This document shows, piece after piece, positions 8,988 to 17,357 of a stretch of 64,000 nucleotides of DNA. The stretch covers positions 58,964 through 122,963 of the forward strand of contig NZ_JAFIWC010000017.1 in assembly GCF_017163755.1 (NCBI RefSeq), written 5' to 3'. This stretch comes from Xanthomonas sp. (GTDB lineage Bacteria > Pseudomonadota > Gammaproteobacteria > Xanthomonadales > Xanthomonadaceae). Numbering within the stretch: the stretch's first letter is position 1; each line of letters starts with the position of its first letter. Position numbers and translations under genes: made by a program. The notes beneath the pieces were generated by a model. That model saw only the letters and a list, made by a program, of their open reading frames with translations. It made no database searches and had not been told where the DNA came from.

Positions 8988-9487
8988 TGGCGCGGGTCGT
9001 CCTGGGCCATCACCTCGTCGGTCTGGCGCTGGCGGAACTGGCGCAACGCGGCGGCGATGTCGGCATGCTCGGCGCCGAGCATCGCCGCGGCGAACAGCGC
9101 CGCGTTGGACGCGCCGGCGTTGCCGATCGCGAACGTGGCCACCGGGATGCCGGCCGGCATCTGCACGATCGACAGCAGCGAGTCCATGCCGTTGAGCGCC
9201 TTGGACTGCACCGGCACGCCCAGCACCGGCACCGCGGTCTTGGCCGCGAGCATGCCCGGCAGGTGCGCGGCGCCGCCGGCGCCGGCGACGATCGCGCGCA
9301 GGCCGCGGCCGGCGGCCGTCTCGGCATAGGCGAACAGCACGTCGGGGGTGCGGTGCGCCGACACCACCTTCACTTCATAGGGCACGCCCAGCGCATCGAG
9401 TTTCTGCGCCGCATGCTGCATGGTCTCCCAGTCCGAGCGCGAGCCCATCACGATGCCGACGAGCGGCGCGGTTTGCTTGGCGGTCAT
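8984..9487 (-). CDS. purE: N5-carboxyaminoimidazole ribonucleotide mutase
   Basis: Class I PurE converts N5-CAIR to 4-carboxy-AIR in de novo purine synthesis. The 167 residues show the diagnostic [13 protein letters not shown] (about 10-22) substrate/phosphate loop, the SAHRTPD motif (about 43-49) with the catalytic His, and [11 protein letters not shown] (about 76-86). First gene of purEK, divergent from a Trm112-like gene across 58 bp that contains repeated AAGACG/CGTCTT elements. Confidence 0.96.
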   Translation of the reverse strand: MTAKQTAPLVGIVMGSRSDWETMQHAAQKLDALGVPYEVKVVSAHRTPDVLFAYAETAAGRGLRAIVAGAGGAAHLPGMLAAKTAVPVLGVPVQSKALNGMDSLLSIVQMPAGIPVATFAIGNAGASNAALFAAAMLGAEHADIAAALRQFRQRQTDEVMAQDDPRQ

Positions 9488-9504
9488 GGCCGTCCCCTGC
9501 CTTA

Positions 9505-9537
9505 AAGACGTATTCTAGCCGTCTTCCACGCAAGACG
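9505..9537. promoter_or_regulatory. Inverted AAGACG/CGTCTT elements in the purE divergent promoter region
   Basis: AAGACG (9505-9510), CGTCTT (9520-9525) and AAGACG (9532-9537) make two overlapping inverted repeats around a TATTCT (9511-9516) that could be a -10 for the rightward genes. Candidate operator only. It does not resemble a PurR box I can recognise. Confidence 0.3.
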
Positions 9538-9545
9538 AAGACCGG

Positions 9546-9815
9546 ATGGACCGCAAACTGCTAGACCTGCTGTGCTCGCCCGATACCCGCCAACCGTTGG
9601 CCCTGCTCGATGCGCGCGGCCTGGAGGCGCTCAACCGCGCCATCGCCGCCGGCGGCGTGCAGCGCGCCGACGGCAGCGCGCAGGCGCAGGCGCTGCGCGA
9701 GGCGCTGATCACCCGCGACCGCAAGCAGGTGTTCCGCGTCGACGACGGCATCCCGGTGCTGCTGGCCGAAGAGGCGATCGCCACCGCCCAGCTCGCCGAC
9801 TTCCCGGCCAAATGA
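9546..9815 (+). CDS. Trm112/YcaR-like small protein (UPF0434 family)
   Basis: An 89-residue protein matching the small YcaR/Trm112 fold: it opens MDRKLLDLLCSPDTRQPL and closes with FRVDDGIPVLLAEEAI, the two conserved strands of the family. It differs from typical YcaR (about 60 residues) by an alanine-rich insertion between them (about residues 25-58). It also has only one Cys, so the zinc site of eukaryotic Trm112 is absent. The function in bacteria is unknown. Its stop overlaps the nadC start (ATGA), so the two are coupled. Confidence 0.78.
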   Translation: MDRKLLDLLCSPDTRQPLALLDARGLEALNRAIAAGGVQRADGSAQAQALREALITRDRKQVFRVDDGIPVLLAEEAIATAQLADFPAK

Positions 9816-10675
9816 GCGCGGCGCCCGGGCGCTTCGATGCGCCGCCGCAGGCGCTGGTCGAGGCCGACGTGGCGCGCGCGCTGGCCGAGGACCTGGGCAG
9901 CGGCGACGTCACCGCCGCGCTGCTGCCCGACCGCGCCGACAGCGCCTACCTGCTGTGCAAGCAGGAGGCGGTGATCGCCGGGCGACCGTGGTTCGATGCC
10001 TGCCACCGCGCGCTGGACCCGCAGGTCCGGATCGACTGGCGCATCGCCGAGGGCGAGCGCGTCGCCGCCGGCACGGTGCTGGCGATCCTGCACGGGCGCA
10101 ACCGCGCGCTGGTCAGCGCCGAACGCAGCTCGCTGAACTTCCTGCAGACGCTGTCGGCCACCGCCACCGCCACCGCCGCCTACGTGGCCGCGGTCGCCGG
10201 CACCGGCGCGCGCATCCTCGACACCCGCAAGACCCTGCCCGGCCTGCGCCTGGCGCAGAAGTACGCGGTGCGCTGCGGCGGCGGCAGCAACCACCGCATC
10301 GGCCTGTACGACACGGTGATGCTGAAGGAGAACCACATCCGCGCCGCCGGCTCGCTCAGCGCCGCGGTGCACGCGGCGCGCGCGCAGTCGCCGCAGCTGC
10401 CGCTGGTGGTCGAGGTCGAGACCCTGGCGCAGCTGCGCGAAGCGCTGGCGGTGGGCTGCGACCGCATCCTGATCGACGACTTCGACGCGCAACTGCGCCG
10501 CGAGGCGGTCGCGATCGCCGCGGGCCGGATTCCGCTGGAAGTCTCCGGCGGCGTCGGCCTGGACGCGGTGCGCGCGATCGCCGATGACGGCGTGGACTGC
10601 ATCTCCATCGGCGCGCTGACCAAGCATGTGCAGGCGGTGGACCTGTCGCTCAAGCTCGGGCCGCTGCCGGGCTGA
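9812..10675 (+). CDS. nadC: Nicotinate-nucleotide pyrophosphorylase (quinolinate phosphoribosyltransferase)
   Basis: De novo NAD synthesis: quinolinate + PRPP to nicotinate mononucleotide + CO2 + PPi. It has 287 residues. Active-site signatures are AERSSLNFLQTLSATAT (about 107-123), ILDTRKTLPGLRLAQKYAV (about 133-151), CGGGSNHRIGLYD (about 153-165), MLKENHI and VEVETL, plus the C-terminal barrel motif EVSGGVGLD. The ATG at 9812 is fixed by the 4-nt overlap with the Trm112-like gene; a longer upstream frame exists but would bury that gene. Confidence 0.95.
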   Translation: MSAAPGRFDAPPQALVEADVARALAEDLGSGDVTAALLPDRADSAYLLCKQEAVIAGRPWFDACHRALDPQVRIDWRIAEGERVAAGTVLAILHGRNRALVSAERSSLNFLQTLSATATATAAYVAAVAGTGARILDTRKTLPGLRLAQKYAVRCGGGSNHRIGLYDTVMLKENHIRAAGSLSAAVHAARAQSPQLPLVVEVETLAQLREALAVGCDRILIDDFDAQLRREAVAIAAGRIPLEVSGGVGLDAVRAIADDGVDCISIGALTKHVQAVDLSLKLGPLPG

Positions 10676-10740
10676 CTTCACGGCCCCTGCCGCGCCGCTC
10701 TGCGACGCTGCCCCTTCCCCCCATTCATTCGAGTTCGCCG

Positions 10741-11862
10741 ATGGCACGCCCCTGGTTCGCGTTGTTGTGTGTGGCCGCCCTGCTCCCCGCCGGGCGCGCC
10801 GCGGCCGCCGAGGTGTGCGACGTGCCGCCGCGTTTCGGCCTGAGCCAGGCCGCGATCGCCATCGTGCGCACCACCTGCAACGAACACCGGCTGTGGTGGC
10901 GTCCGTTCATCGATGCGCAGGGCCGGCTCGCCAGCCTGCGCGTGACCGAGGCCGAACGCAGCTACCTGGCCGACCACGGCATCGAGGCGTGGCAGCGCGT
11001 GGCGAGCTACTGGCGCGACAGCGGCACGCTCGGCGCGATGGGCGGCAGCGATGGCGCGTCCAGTTGCCAGGCGCCGGACGGTTCGCGCTACACGCAGTCC
11101 GATTGCCGCGCCTTCATCGTCGACAACCCGTGGTCGGCAGCGTTCGTGTCCTACGTGATGGTGCGTGCCGGCGTGGCCGGCTTCCGCGGATCGCCGCGGC
11201 ACATCGACTACATCCGCGCCGCCTACCAGGCCGGCGCCGACGGCACGCCGTACCGCTACGCCGACCCCGGCCAGGAAAAGCCGGCGCCCGGCGACCTGCT
11301 GTGCTTCCTGCGCGGGCGCAAGGACGCGCTGGGGCCGGCCGGCCTGCAGCAAGCGCTGACCCGCGGCGGCGCGCTGCCGTGGAAGTCGCACTGCGACGTG
11401 GTGATCGCGGCCAACGTCGGCGGCGACCACACGCTGTACCTGATCGGCGGCAACGTGCTCAACGCGGTGACCATGCGCAAGCTGAAGCTCGACCGCGCCG
11501 GGCGCCTGCAATTGCCGGCGCCGCTGGCGCAGGACCAGACCAGCGACGACGGCGCCGGCCTGGAATGCACCCCCGGCCGCGAGGAACTGTGCGACTTCAA
11601 CCGCCAGGACTGGGCCGCGCTGCTAAAGCTGCAACCGCAGGCGATGCTGTACCCGCCGGCCACGCCGGGCGCGGCACCTCCGGCGCCGGATCCGTCGACG
11701 CCCACGGCACCCACGACGCCGCCAGCGCCGGGCACGCCGACCACCCCGGCCGCATCGCCGGCCGCGACACCGGCACCTGCGCCTGCACCGACGCCGCCGG
11801 CGCCCAGCGCTGCGCCGCAGACGGCCGAGCCGCCAAAGACCGAGCCTGTGCCGCAGCAGTGA
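10741..11862 (+). CDS. Secreted DUF2272 protein with Pro/Ala/Thr-rich tail
   Basis: A 373-residue exported protein of unknown function. A signal peptide (MARPWFALLCVAALLPAG, then RAAAA) precedes a DUF2272-like domain (about 95-240) that has the family pattern NPWSAAFVSYVMVRAGV and SHCDVVIAANVGGDHTLYLIGGNV, suggesting a papain/NlpC-like fold. Where a catalytic Cys would sit near the start of the helix there is Ser (PWSAAF), so activity is uncertain. Four Cys pairs in the mature part suggest disulphides. Residues from about 305 are a low-complexity Pro/Ala/Thr tail. It follows nadC by 65 nt and has its own apparent ribosome site. Confidence 0.75.
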   Translation: MARPWFALLCVAALLPAGRAAAAEVCDVPPRFGLSQAAIAIVRTTCNEHRLWWRPFIDAQGRLASLRVTEAERSYLADHGIEAWQRVASYWRDSGTLGAMGGSDGASSCQAPDGSRYTQSDCRAFIVDNPWSAAFVSYVMVRAGVAGFRGSPRHIDYIRAAYQAGADGTPYRYADPGQEKPAPGDLLCFLRGRKDALGPAGLQQALTRGGALPWKSHCDVVIAANVGGDHTLYLIGGNVLNAVTMRKLKLDRAGRLQLPAPLAQDQTSDDGAGLECTPGREELCDFNRQDWAALLKLQPQAMLYPPATPGAAPPAPDPSTPTAPTTPPAPGTPTTPAASPAATPAPAPAPTPPAPSAAPQTAEPPKTEPVPQQ

Positions 11863-12157
11863 GCGTGGTGGTGGCCCCGGCGCACCGCGCTGGGCGGATG
11901 GACAACCCGACTGTCCGCACACGACGCGCTCGCCGAAGGTATCCCGATGCGCCAATGGTCTCACCACCACGCACGCGTGCCTGGCGACGCGGTGTACCCC
12001 AGGCATAGGCAATGGCATGGCGACATGACGAAGCGGACCGAGCAAGCATCCCGATCGGAAGATGCCTTGTAGGAGCGACTTCAGTCACGACGGGCGCTAC
12101 CGCTAGTGCCTATCGCGACCGGATAGCCAAGCGCCACCCAAGCCGCCCCACGCTGCG
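11863..12157. repeat. Intergenic region with a 'TGTAGGAGCGACTTCAGTC' REP element
   Basis: No gene is supported here. Around 12068-12101 is one arm of the xanthomonad REP type (TGTAGGAGCGACTTCAGTC then a GACGGGCG continuation). Related copies occur at 12883-12906 and 47727-47785. The rest shows no motif. Confidence 0.6.
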
Positions 12158-12274
12158 CTACTGACCCACTGCCCAGCGACGCGCCGGCGCTCCGTCGAAC
12201 TCCCGCGCACGCGCCTGCGTCAGCACCGCCATCGCCAGGTCGCACAGATGGCAGTCGTCGCGCAAGATCGGCCA
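12158..12274 (-). pseudogene. Relic of a DUF836-type glutaredoxin-like gene
   Basis: Minus-strand codons from 12274 to a TAG at 12158 read WPILRDDCHLCDLAMAVLTQ, then ARAREFDGAPARRW. DDCHLCD followed by an amphipathic helix is the beta1-CxxC-alpha1 start of small glutaredoxin-like (DUF836) proteins. The expected initiator and first strand upstream are missing: the frame runs into an A/T-run and a heptad repeat. The rest of the roughly 80-residue fold after EFD is also absent. No other copy of the family was seen in the window. Confidence 0.5.
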
Positions 12275-12386
12275 CCTGCGAATAGCTGAGAAAAAAAAGG
12301 AGCAACAGAACTGGTACCGCCGCGGCTGAAGCAGCGAACAAAAACCTAGTTGGTGAGCACGCGGCGGCAAAGCACGCAAGGCTCTT

Positions 12387-12420
12387 CGAGTCCCGAGTCC
12401 CGAGTCCCGAGTCCCGAGTA
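12387..12420. repeat. Heptameric repeat (GAGTCCC), single arm
   Basis: Four perfect consecutive GAGTCCC units and a fifth partial one. Same family as the tracts in the arg cluster. No partner arm within 300 bp. Confidence 0.85.
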
Positions 12421-12472
12421 GTCCCACCCACCCAACATTGCCCCTGCCCCGCACGCTCGCTACAGTGGCCGC

Positions 12473-12817
12473 ATGCCCAGCCTGATCCTGTTGATGATTG
12501 CCGGCGCCGCGCTGTTCGCGTTCTGGAACGCCTCGCGCGCGGCCGCCGAACGCGCCGAGGTGCTTGGGCGCAACGCCTGCAAGGCCGCCGACGTGCAGTG
12601 GCTGGACCAGAGCGTGCATGGCACCGGGCTGCGCGTGCGGCGCCTGCCCAGCGGCTGGCTCGGCTTCGAGCGCAGCTTCCGCTTCGACTATTCCTACGAC
12701 GGCGTCGACCGCCACAGCGGCCGACTGGTGCTGCTCGGCGACCAGTTGATCTCCTTCACCGGGCCGTCGGCGGCCACGGTGACGGCACTGCACGAAGGCC
12801 GCGCGCCGCGCGACTGA
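12473..12817 (+). CDS. DUF3301 small membrane-anchored protein
   Basis: A 114-residue protein of the DUF3301 family, function unknown. An N-terminal signal-anchor (LILLMIAGAALFAFW, about 4-18) is followed by a cytoplasmic or periplasmic domain with the family pattern GRNACKAADVQWLDQSV and then RRLPSGWLGFERSFRFDYS. The length is typical for the family. It is monocistronic, flanked by repeat-bearing intergenic regions. Confidence 0.75.
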   Translation: MPSLILLMIAGAALFAFWNASRAAAERAEVLGRNACKAADVQWLDQSVHGTGLRVRRLPSGWLGFERSFRFDYSYDGVDRHSGRLVLLGDQLISFTGPSAATVTALHEGRAPRD

Positions 12818-13187
12818 GTCGTCGTCCCGCCTTCGCGAAGGCATGTGTTGCGGCAGGGACTGATGTCGGCGCATGGATGCAGGTCGCGCCTGAAGGCGCT
12901 CCTACAGGGAACATCACGAACGCGCACCGCCTCGCTCGGCGCCAACGCATTTGTCGCACTTGAAGGTCTTGCCGCTGCTTGCCGGATCGAAGGAGTCACG
13001 GCTGACGCACGGATGCCGGCAGCCACGGCGGCGGCACAGCCTCAGCTCCGTCGCTGCACGTCGGTCGACCACAGTCCGCAGTCCGCGTCCGGCAATCGAT
13101 GGCTCGGCGCGCGCCGCGACAGGTGGCCTCGCGCCGATGGGCAAATGGCTAGCGTTCTAGGCCGGCCAGGCGGCGAAGGGAAACGCC
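12818..13187. other. Gene-poor stretch with a REP arm
   Basis: No supported gene. A REP arm lies at 12883-12906 (GTCGCGCCTGAAGGCGCTCC then TACA). On the minus strand a short frame near 12925-13020 reads HPCVSRDSFDPASSGKTFKC then DKC, with paired cysteines. I cannot assign it and it lacks a convincing start, so it may be a relic. Confidence 0.45.
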
Positions 13188-13625
13188 TTACTTCACCACC
13201 CGCAGATGCGGACGCTTGCCGCCCGACGGCGCATCGTCCGCGCCGGAAGGGCGCGGCGGCGGCGTGTCGTCGCCCGGCGGCTCGGTCGCGCCGTGGATGT
13301 CGTCCGGCAGCGCCATGCCCTGCCCGGTCTCGCGCGCGTACACCGCCAGCACCGCCGCCATCGGCACCTGCACCGGATAGCTCACGCCGCCGAAGCGCGC
13401 GGTGAAGCCGACGCCCTCGTTGTCGATCTGCAGCCGCACCACCGCGCGTTCGGCGATGTTCAGCACCACCCGGCCGTCCTTGACCGCGCTGGGCGGCACC
13501 TGCACGCCCGGCAGCCCGGCATCGACCAGGATGTGCGGGGTCATGCCGTTGTCGTTGATCCACTCCACCAGCGCCCGCAGCAGGTACGGGCGATGGCTGG
13601 TCATGCGGGAAATATCTTCGGTCAT
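13188..13625 (-). CDS. sspB: ClpXP adaptor / stringent starvation protein B
   Basis: SspB tethers ssrA-tagged (and other) substrates to ClpXP. The 145 residues comprise the dimeric SspB fold (about 8-110: RPYLLRALVEWINDNGMTPH then ILVDA, and VVLNIAERAVVRLQIDNEGV then GFTARFGG), a variable linker rich in Pro/Asp, and a C-terminal ClpX-docking tail with the XB-like motif PHLRVVK. Start ATG at 13625; the ATG at codon 7 is an alternative. It lies downstream of sspA in the same orientation, as in E. coli, 68 nt apart with a strong hairpin between. Confidence 0.93.
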   Translation of the reverse strand: MTEDISRMTSHRPYLLRALVEWINDNGMTPHILVDAGLPGVQVPPSAVKDGRVVLNIAERAVVRLQIDNEGVGFTARFGGVSYPVQVPMAAVLAVYARETGQGMALPDDIHGATEPPGDDTPPPRPSGADDAPSGGKRPHLRVVK

Positions 13626-13640
13626 GCGCCAAGTCTACGC

Positions 13641-13662
13641 GCCGACGCGCGTACGCGTCGGC
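13641..13662. other. Stem-loop between sspA and sspB
   Basis: A perfect 9-bp stem (GCCGACGCG with CGCGTCGGC) closes a CGTA tetraloop. No T tract follows on either strand, so it is more likely an mRNA-processing or stability element than a terminator. Confidence 0.4.
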
Positions 13663-13693
13663 AGAACATCGGGAACGGGAGGCGTCGCGCGCT

Positions 13694-14329
13694 TCAGGTC
13701 GGCAGCTCGCGCAGCTTCTTTTCCTGGTCGGTCAGGCTGCGGATGAAACCGGGGTTGCGGAAGATGCGGTTGCCGTAGTCCTCGATCGCCTTGCCGTCCT
13801 TCGGCAGCGGAATGTCCAGGGCCTGCAGGCGCCAGATGATCGGCGCCATCGCGCAGTCGGCCAGGCTCATTTCCGGATTGAGGAAGAACTTGCTGGCCTT
13901 GAACAGCGGCACCGACGCGGTCAGCAACTCCTTGAGCCGCTTGCGCCCGGCTTCGGCCTGGGCCTTGTTGCCCAGCTGGATCGCCTGCACCTGCGGCACC
14001 CAGTCGTGCTCGATGCGCAGCATCGCCAGGCGCAGGCGCGCGCGCGACAGCGGGTCCACCGGCATCAGCGGCGGATGCGGGTAGCGCTCGTCCAGGTATT
14101 CGCTGACCACCGAGGCCGCGTACAGCACCAGTTCGCGCTCCACCAGGGTGGGCACGGAATGGTAGGGATTGAGGTCGATCAGGTCTTCCGGAGGATTTTG
14201 CGGATCCACCGCCACGAAGTCGTAGGTCACGCCCTTGGCCGCGAGCACCAGGCGCACGCGGTGGCACAGGACATCATCGGTGGACGAAAACAACGTCAAG
14301 GTATTTCGCATGCGCAAACTCGCCGCCAT
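13694..14329 (-). CDS. sspA: Stringent starvation protein A (GST-fold RNA polymerase-associated factor)
   Basis: SspA binds RNA polymerase and alters sigma-70 promoter use under starvation or acid stress. The 211 residues have a thioredoxin-like N-domain (LTLFSSTDDVLCHRVRLVLA, about 11-30; NPYHSVPTL with the cis-Pro) and an all-helical C-domain (about 90-205). The GST catalytic Ser/Tyr position is not conserved, as in SspA. ATG at 14329 or at 14311 (MRNTLTLF) are both possible. It follows petC in the petABC-sspAB arrangement common in beta/gammaproteobacteria; the 170-bp gap may contain a separate promoter. Confidence 0.92.
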   Translation of the reverse strand: MAASLRMRNTLTLFSSTDDVLCHRVRLVLAAKGVTYDFVAVDPQNPPEDLIDLNPYHSVPTLVERELVLYAASVVSEYLDERYPHPPLMPVDPLSRARLRLAMLRIEHDWVPQVQAIQLGNKAQAEAGRKRLKELLTASVPLFKASKFFLNPEMSLADCAMAPIIWRLQALDIPLPKDGKAIEDYGNRIFRNPGFIRSLTDQEKKLRELPT

Positions 14330-14499
14330 TCAAGGCTCTCCGACGACCGGAATCCGCCGGCCGCATCGACGCCGCCAACACCTTGCTGACGGTCATCACG
14401 GCCCCTGAGTGTGCAACCCCTGCTCACAAAAGCCAATAGGATGAACAGGGAATCGCTTTAGGAACGGTGCAGCAACGGCCGACGCCGTTGCGCCGCCAC

Positions 14500-15246
14500 T
14501 CAATGCACGTCCTTCCAGTATTCCTGCTTCAGCAGGTAGGCCAGGAAGGTCAGCAGCGCCAGGAACAGGATCACCCACACGCCCAGGCTCTGCCGCTTCA
14601 GCGCGGCCGGCTCGCCGGCGTACTCGAGGAAGTTGGTGATGTCGCGCACCGTCTGGTCGAACTGGGCCGGGGTCTGCTTGCCGGGCGTGCCCAGCTGCAA
14701 CCGCTCCACCGGCTTGTCCATGCCGGCCTGCTCGGCCTTGCCGTAGACCGGCTGCTGCAGGCCCTGCAGCTCCCACAGCGGGTTTGGCATCGAGGCGTTG
14801 GCGAACAGCTGGTTGTTCCAGCCCAGCGGGCGCGACTGGTCGAGGTAGAACGACTTGAGGTAGGTGTAGACCCAGTCGCTGCCGCGCACCCGCGAGATCA
14901 GGCTCAGGTCCGGCGGCGCCTTGCCGAACCACTTGGTCGCCGCGTCGTGCGGCATCGACGCCTCGATGTGCTCGCCGACCTTGGCGCCGGTGAAGTTGAG
15001 GTGGTTCATCACCTCCTCCTCGCTCAGCCCCAGGTCCTCGGCCATGCGCGAGTAGCGCAGGTATTTCAACGAATGGCAGCCGGAACAGTAGTTCATGAAC
15101 AACTGCGCGCCGCGTTGCAGCGAGGCGCGGTCGCCCAGGTCGTTGCCCGCCTGCTGGGTCGATGCGCCTTCGGCGGCCAGCGCCGAGGCGGACAACAGCA
15201 GGGCGGATGCGAAAACGGCAAGCATGGAGATCAGGCGCTTGGTCAT
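14500..15246 (-). CDS. petC: Cytochrome c1 of the bc1 complex
   Basis: Membrane-anchored c-type haem subunit that passes electrons from the Rieske protein to a soluble or membrane cytochrome c. The 248 residues start with a signal peptide ([20 protein letters not shown] then SALAAE). The haem-binding CSGCH is near residue 54, and the axial Met is in the NASMPNPLW segment near residue 165. A C-terminal membrane anchor ([19 protein letters not shown], about 221-239) ends with KQEYWKDVH. Its ATG overlaps the stop of a previously unremarked 50-codon gene (ATGA), which in turn overlaps petB. Confidence 0.95.
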   Translation of the reverse strand: MTKRLISMLAVFASALLLSASALAAEGASTQQAGNDLGDRASLQRGAQLFMNYCSGCHSLKYLRYSRMAEDLGLSEEEVMNHLNFTGAKVGEHIEASMPHDAATKWFGKAPPDLSLISRVRGSDWVYTYLKSFYLDQSRPLGWNNQLFANASMPNPLWELQGLQQPVYGKAEQAGMDKPVERLQLGTPGKQTPAQFDQTVRDITNFLEYAGEPAALKRQSLGVWVILFLALLTFLAYLLKQEYWKDVH

Positions 15247-15395
15247 GGCTGGTCACCCGTCGTCGCACCGAACAGGGAGCCAACCACCCTTGCGCCCCAG
15301 AACACCATCTGTCCCCACGGCAACACGTAGCTCATGAACGACACCGCTGCAACGGACCCGAGGCAGGCCAAGGCCGCAATGAAAGGCTTAGTCAT
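15243..15395 (-). CDS. 50-residue membrane protein between petB and petC carrying a cytochrome b PWGQM segment
   Basis: A short gene that exactly fills the petB-petC gap. Its ATG (15395) overlaps the petB stop (ATGACTAA) and its TGA (15243) overlaps the petC start (ATGA). Residues 4-19 are hydrophobic ([16 protein letters not shown]) and lead into [20 protein letters not shown] at 20-39. Residues 20-44 match cytochrome b residues 144-168 at 20 of 25 positions. Nucleotide differences in that segment include many synonymous changes (CTG/TTG, GGG/GGA, GCG/GCA, TCG/TCC), so the protein sequence has been kept while the DNA drifted. Codon use is less GC-rich than its neighbours. It may be a small bc1 subunit or assembly factor; a young duplication remnant is the alternative. 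I know of no described family. Confidence 0.65.
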   Translation of the reverse strand: MTKPFIAALACLGSVAAVSFMSYVLPWGQMVFWGARVVGSLFGATTGDQP

Positions 15396-16650
15396 GGGTG
15401 GTCACCCGATCCGGCACCGGCTTGGTCCGGTCCAGCGTGGTCCATATCGGCATGGTCAGGAAGAATCCGAAATACAGCACAGTCAGCACGCGCCCGATGT
15501 AGGTCTCGCTGGCCTCGGTACCGGGACCGGAACCGATCACGCCGAGCCAGACGAAGCACACCGCCAGCACGCCCAGCATCACCTTGGAGATCCAGCCGCG
15601 GTAGCGGATCGACTTGACCTTGGCGCGGTCCAGCCACGGCACCAGGAACAGGATCGCGATCGCCGAGAACATCACCAGCACGCCGCCGAGCTTGTTCGGC
15701 ACCACCCGCAGCATCGCGTAGTACGGCGTGTAGTACCACACCGGCTTGATGTGCTCGGGGGTCACCAGCCGGTTGGCCTCGGTGAAGTTGTCGTGCTCCA
15801 GGAACAGGCCGCCGAAGGCCGGGGCGAAGAAGATGATGAAGGCGCCGATCAGCAGCAGGAAGCCGACCCCGACCATGTCCTTGACCGTGTAGTACGGATG
15901 GAACGGGATGCCGTCGGCCGGCTTGTTCGGATCCCAGCGGTTGCCTTTGGGCCCCTTCTTGATCTCCACCCCGTCCGGGTTGTTCGAGCCGACCTCGTGC
16001 AGCGCGCCCAGATGCAGCACCACCAGCAGCAGCAGCACCAGCGGCAACGCGATCACGTGCAGCGCGAAGAACCGGTTGAGGGTGGCGTCGGACGGCAGGT
16101 AGTCGCCCATGATCCACTCGGTCAGGCCGTTGCCGATCACCGGGATCGCGCCGAACAGCGAGATGATCACCTTCGCGCCCCAGAACGACATCTGCCCCCA
16201 CGGCAGCACGTAGCCCATGAACGCTTCGGCCATCAGCACCAGGTAGATCAGCATGCCCAGGATCCACACCAGCTCGCGCGGCTTCTTGTAGCTGCCGTAG
16301 AGCAGGCCGCGGAACATGTGCAGATAGACCACGATGAAGAACAGCGAGGCGCCGGTGGAGTGCATGTAGCGGATCAGCCAGCCCCACTCCACGTCGCGCA
16401 TGATGTACTCGACCGAATTGAAGGCCTCGGCCGCGCTGGTCTTGTAGTGCATCGTCAGGAAGATGCCGGTGACGATCTGGTTGACCAGCACCACCAGCGC
16501 CAGCGAACCGAAGTAGTACCAGACGTTGAAGTTCTTCGGCGCGTAGTACTCGCCAACGTGCTTGCGGTAGAACGGCATCAGCCCCGGCGCGCGGTCGTTG
16601 ACCCAGTCGAACACGCCGTTGGCGGTACGGGTGAGGATATTGTCTGCCAT
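15388..16650 (-). CDS. petB: Cytochrome b of the bc1 complex
   Basis: Core quinol-oxidising subunit with haems bL and bH. The 420 residues have eight membrane helices. Two pairs of His ligands are seen in helices B and D ([19 protein letters not shown] near 98-116; [20 protein letters not shown] near 195-214). The Qo segment [15 protein letters not shown] lies at about 146-160. The second Qo motif reads PVWY (in [18 protein letters not shown]) where mitochondrial proteins have PEWY. The long charged insertion around 215-250 is typical of proteobacterial proteins. It follows petA by 3 nt and overlaps the small downstream gene. Confidence 0.97.
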   Translation of the reverse strand: MADNILTRTANGVFDWVNDRAPGLMPFYRKHVGEYYAPKNFNVWYYFGSLALVVLVNQIVTGIFLTMHYKTSAAEAFNSVEYIMRDVEWGWLIRYMHSTGASLFFIVVYLHMFRGLLYGSYKKPRELVWILGMLIYLVLMAEAFMGYVLPWGQMSFWGAKVIISLFGAIPVIGNGLTEWIMGDYLPSDATLNRFFALHVIALPLVLLLLVVLHLGALHEVGSNNPDGVEIKKGPKGNRWDPNKPADGIPFHPYYTVKDMVGVGFLLLIGAFIIFFAPAFGGLFLEHDNFTEANRLVTPEHIKPVWYYTPYYAMLRVVPNKLGGVLVMFSAIAILFLVPWLDRAKVKSIRYRGWISKVMLGVLAVCFVWLGVIGSGPGTEASETYIGRVLTVLYFGFFLTMPIWTTLDRTKPVPDRVTTHD

Positions 16651-16653
16651 GGC

Positions 16654-17280
16654 TTACGCGGCCCCCGTGCTGGTGGACGATGCGGGATCGACACCGATGA
16701 CGAGGGTGTTGTCGTCCTCGTAATGGTGTGGCGGCACCAGCAGGTTGATCGGCGCCGGCACGCCCTGGAACACGCGCCCGGCCATGTCGAAGCGCGACTT
16801 GTGGCAGGGACAGAAGTAGCCGCCCTTCCATTCCGGGTCGTAGGGCTCGGGGCGGATCTCGGCGACCATTTCCGGCGAGCAGCCCAGGTGCGTGCACAGC
16901 CCGACCAGCACCGAGATGTCCGGCTTGATCGAGCGTCCCTCGCCCTTGATGTAGGCGGGCTGCTGTTCGGCGACCTCGGACTTGGGGTCCTTCAGGCGGC
17001 CGTCCAGCGTCGGCAACGCGTCGAGGATCGCCTTGGAACGCTTGACGATCCAGATAGGCTGGCCGCGCCATTCCAGGATCAGGCGTTGCCCTTCCTGTAG
17101 CGCGCTGATGTCCGCCGTGACCGGCGCACCGGCCAGCTTGGCCTTGGCACTGGGGTTCCATGACTTGATGAAAGGAACCGCCACGAAACCTGCACCGATC
17201 GCTCCCACCACCGCCGTGGTGGCGGTGAGAAAGCGGCGGCGTCCTGCATTAACAGAATCGTTGACCCCATCGTTGGCCAT
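16654..17280 (-). CDS. petA: Ubiquinol-cytochrome c reductase Rieske iron-sulfur subunit
   Basis: Extracts the first electron of quinol at the Qo site and delivers it to cytochrome c1. The 208 residues carry a Tat-type signal anchor with twin arginines (NAGRRRFLTATTAVVGAIGA, about 11-30). The [2Fe-2S] ligands are in CTHLGC (about 129-134) and CPCHKS (about 157-162), and the PAPINL loop follows. First gene of petA-petB-small ORF-petC. A candidate promoter lies at 17358-17387. Confidence 0.96.
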   Translation of the reverse strand: MANDGVNDSVNAGRRRFLTATTAVVGAIGAGFVAVPFIKSWNPSAKAKLAGAPVTADISALQEGQRLILEWRGQPIWIVKRSKAILDALPTLDGRLKDPKSEVAEQQPAYIKGEGRSIKPDISVLVGLCTHLGCSPEMVAEIRPEPYDPEWKGGYFCPCHKSRFDMAGRVFQGVPAPINLLVPPHHYEDDNTLVIGVDPASSTSTGAA

Positions 17281-17357
17281 CCGGCACTCCGATATTGATT
17301 GGGTAGCGTGAGGCTGCCAGCGGCTCGGTGGGGGTCGAGCCGCATAAAATCCACTGC

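Noticed and set aside
12914..13144. Minus-strand frame with CRHPC and CDKC as a zinc protein
   Set aside because: No convincing start, atypical codon use and no recognisable family; kept only as a remark in the intergenic entry.
15243..15395. The petB-petC small frame as a petB sequencing or frameshift artefact
   Set aside because: petB is intact with its own complete PWGQM segment 900 bp away, and the small frame differs by many synonymous changes and starts and stops precisely in the neighbouring genes' codons.
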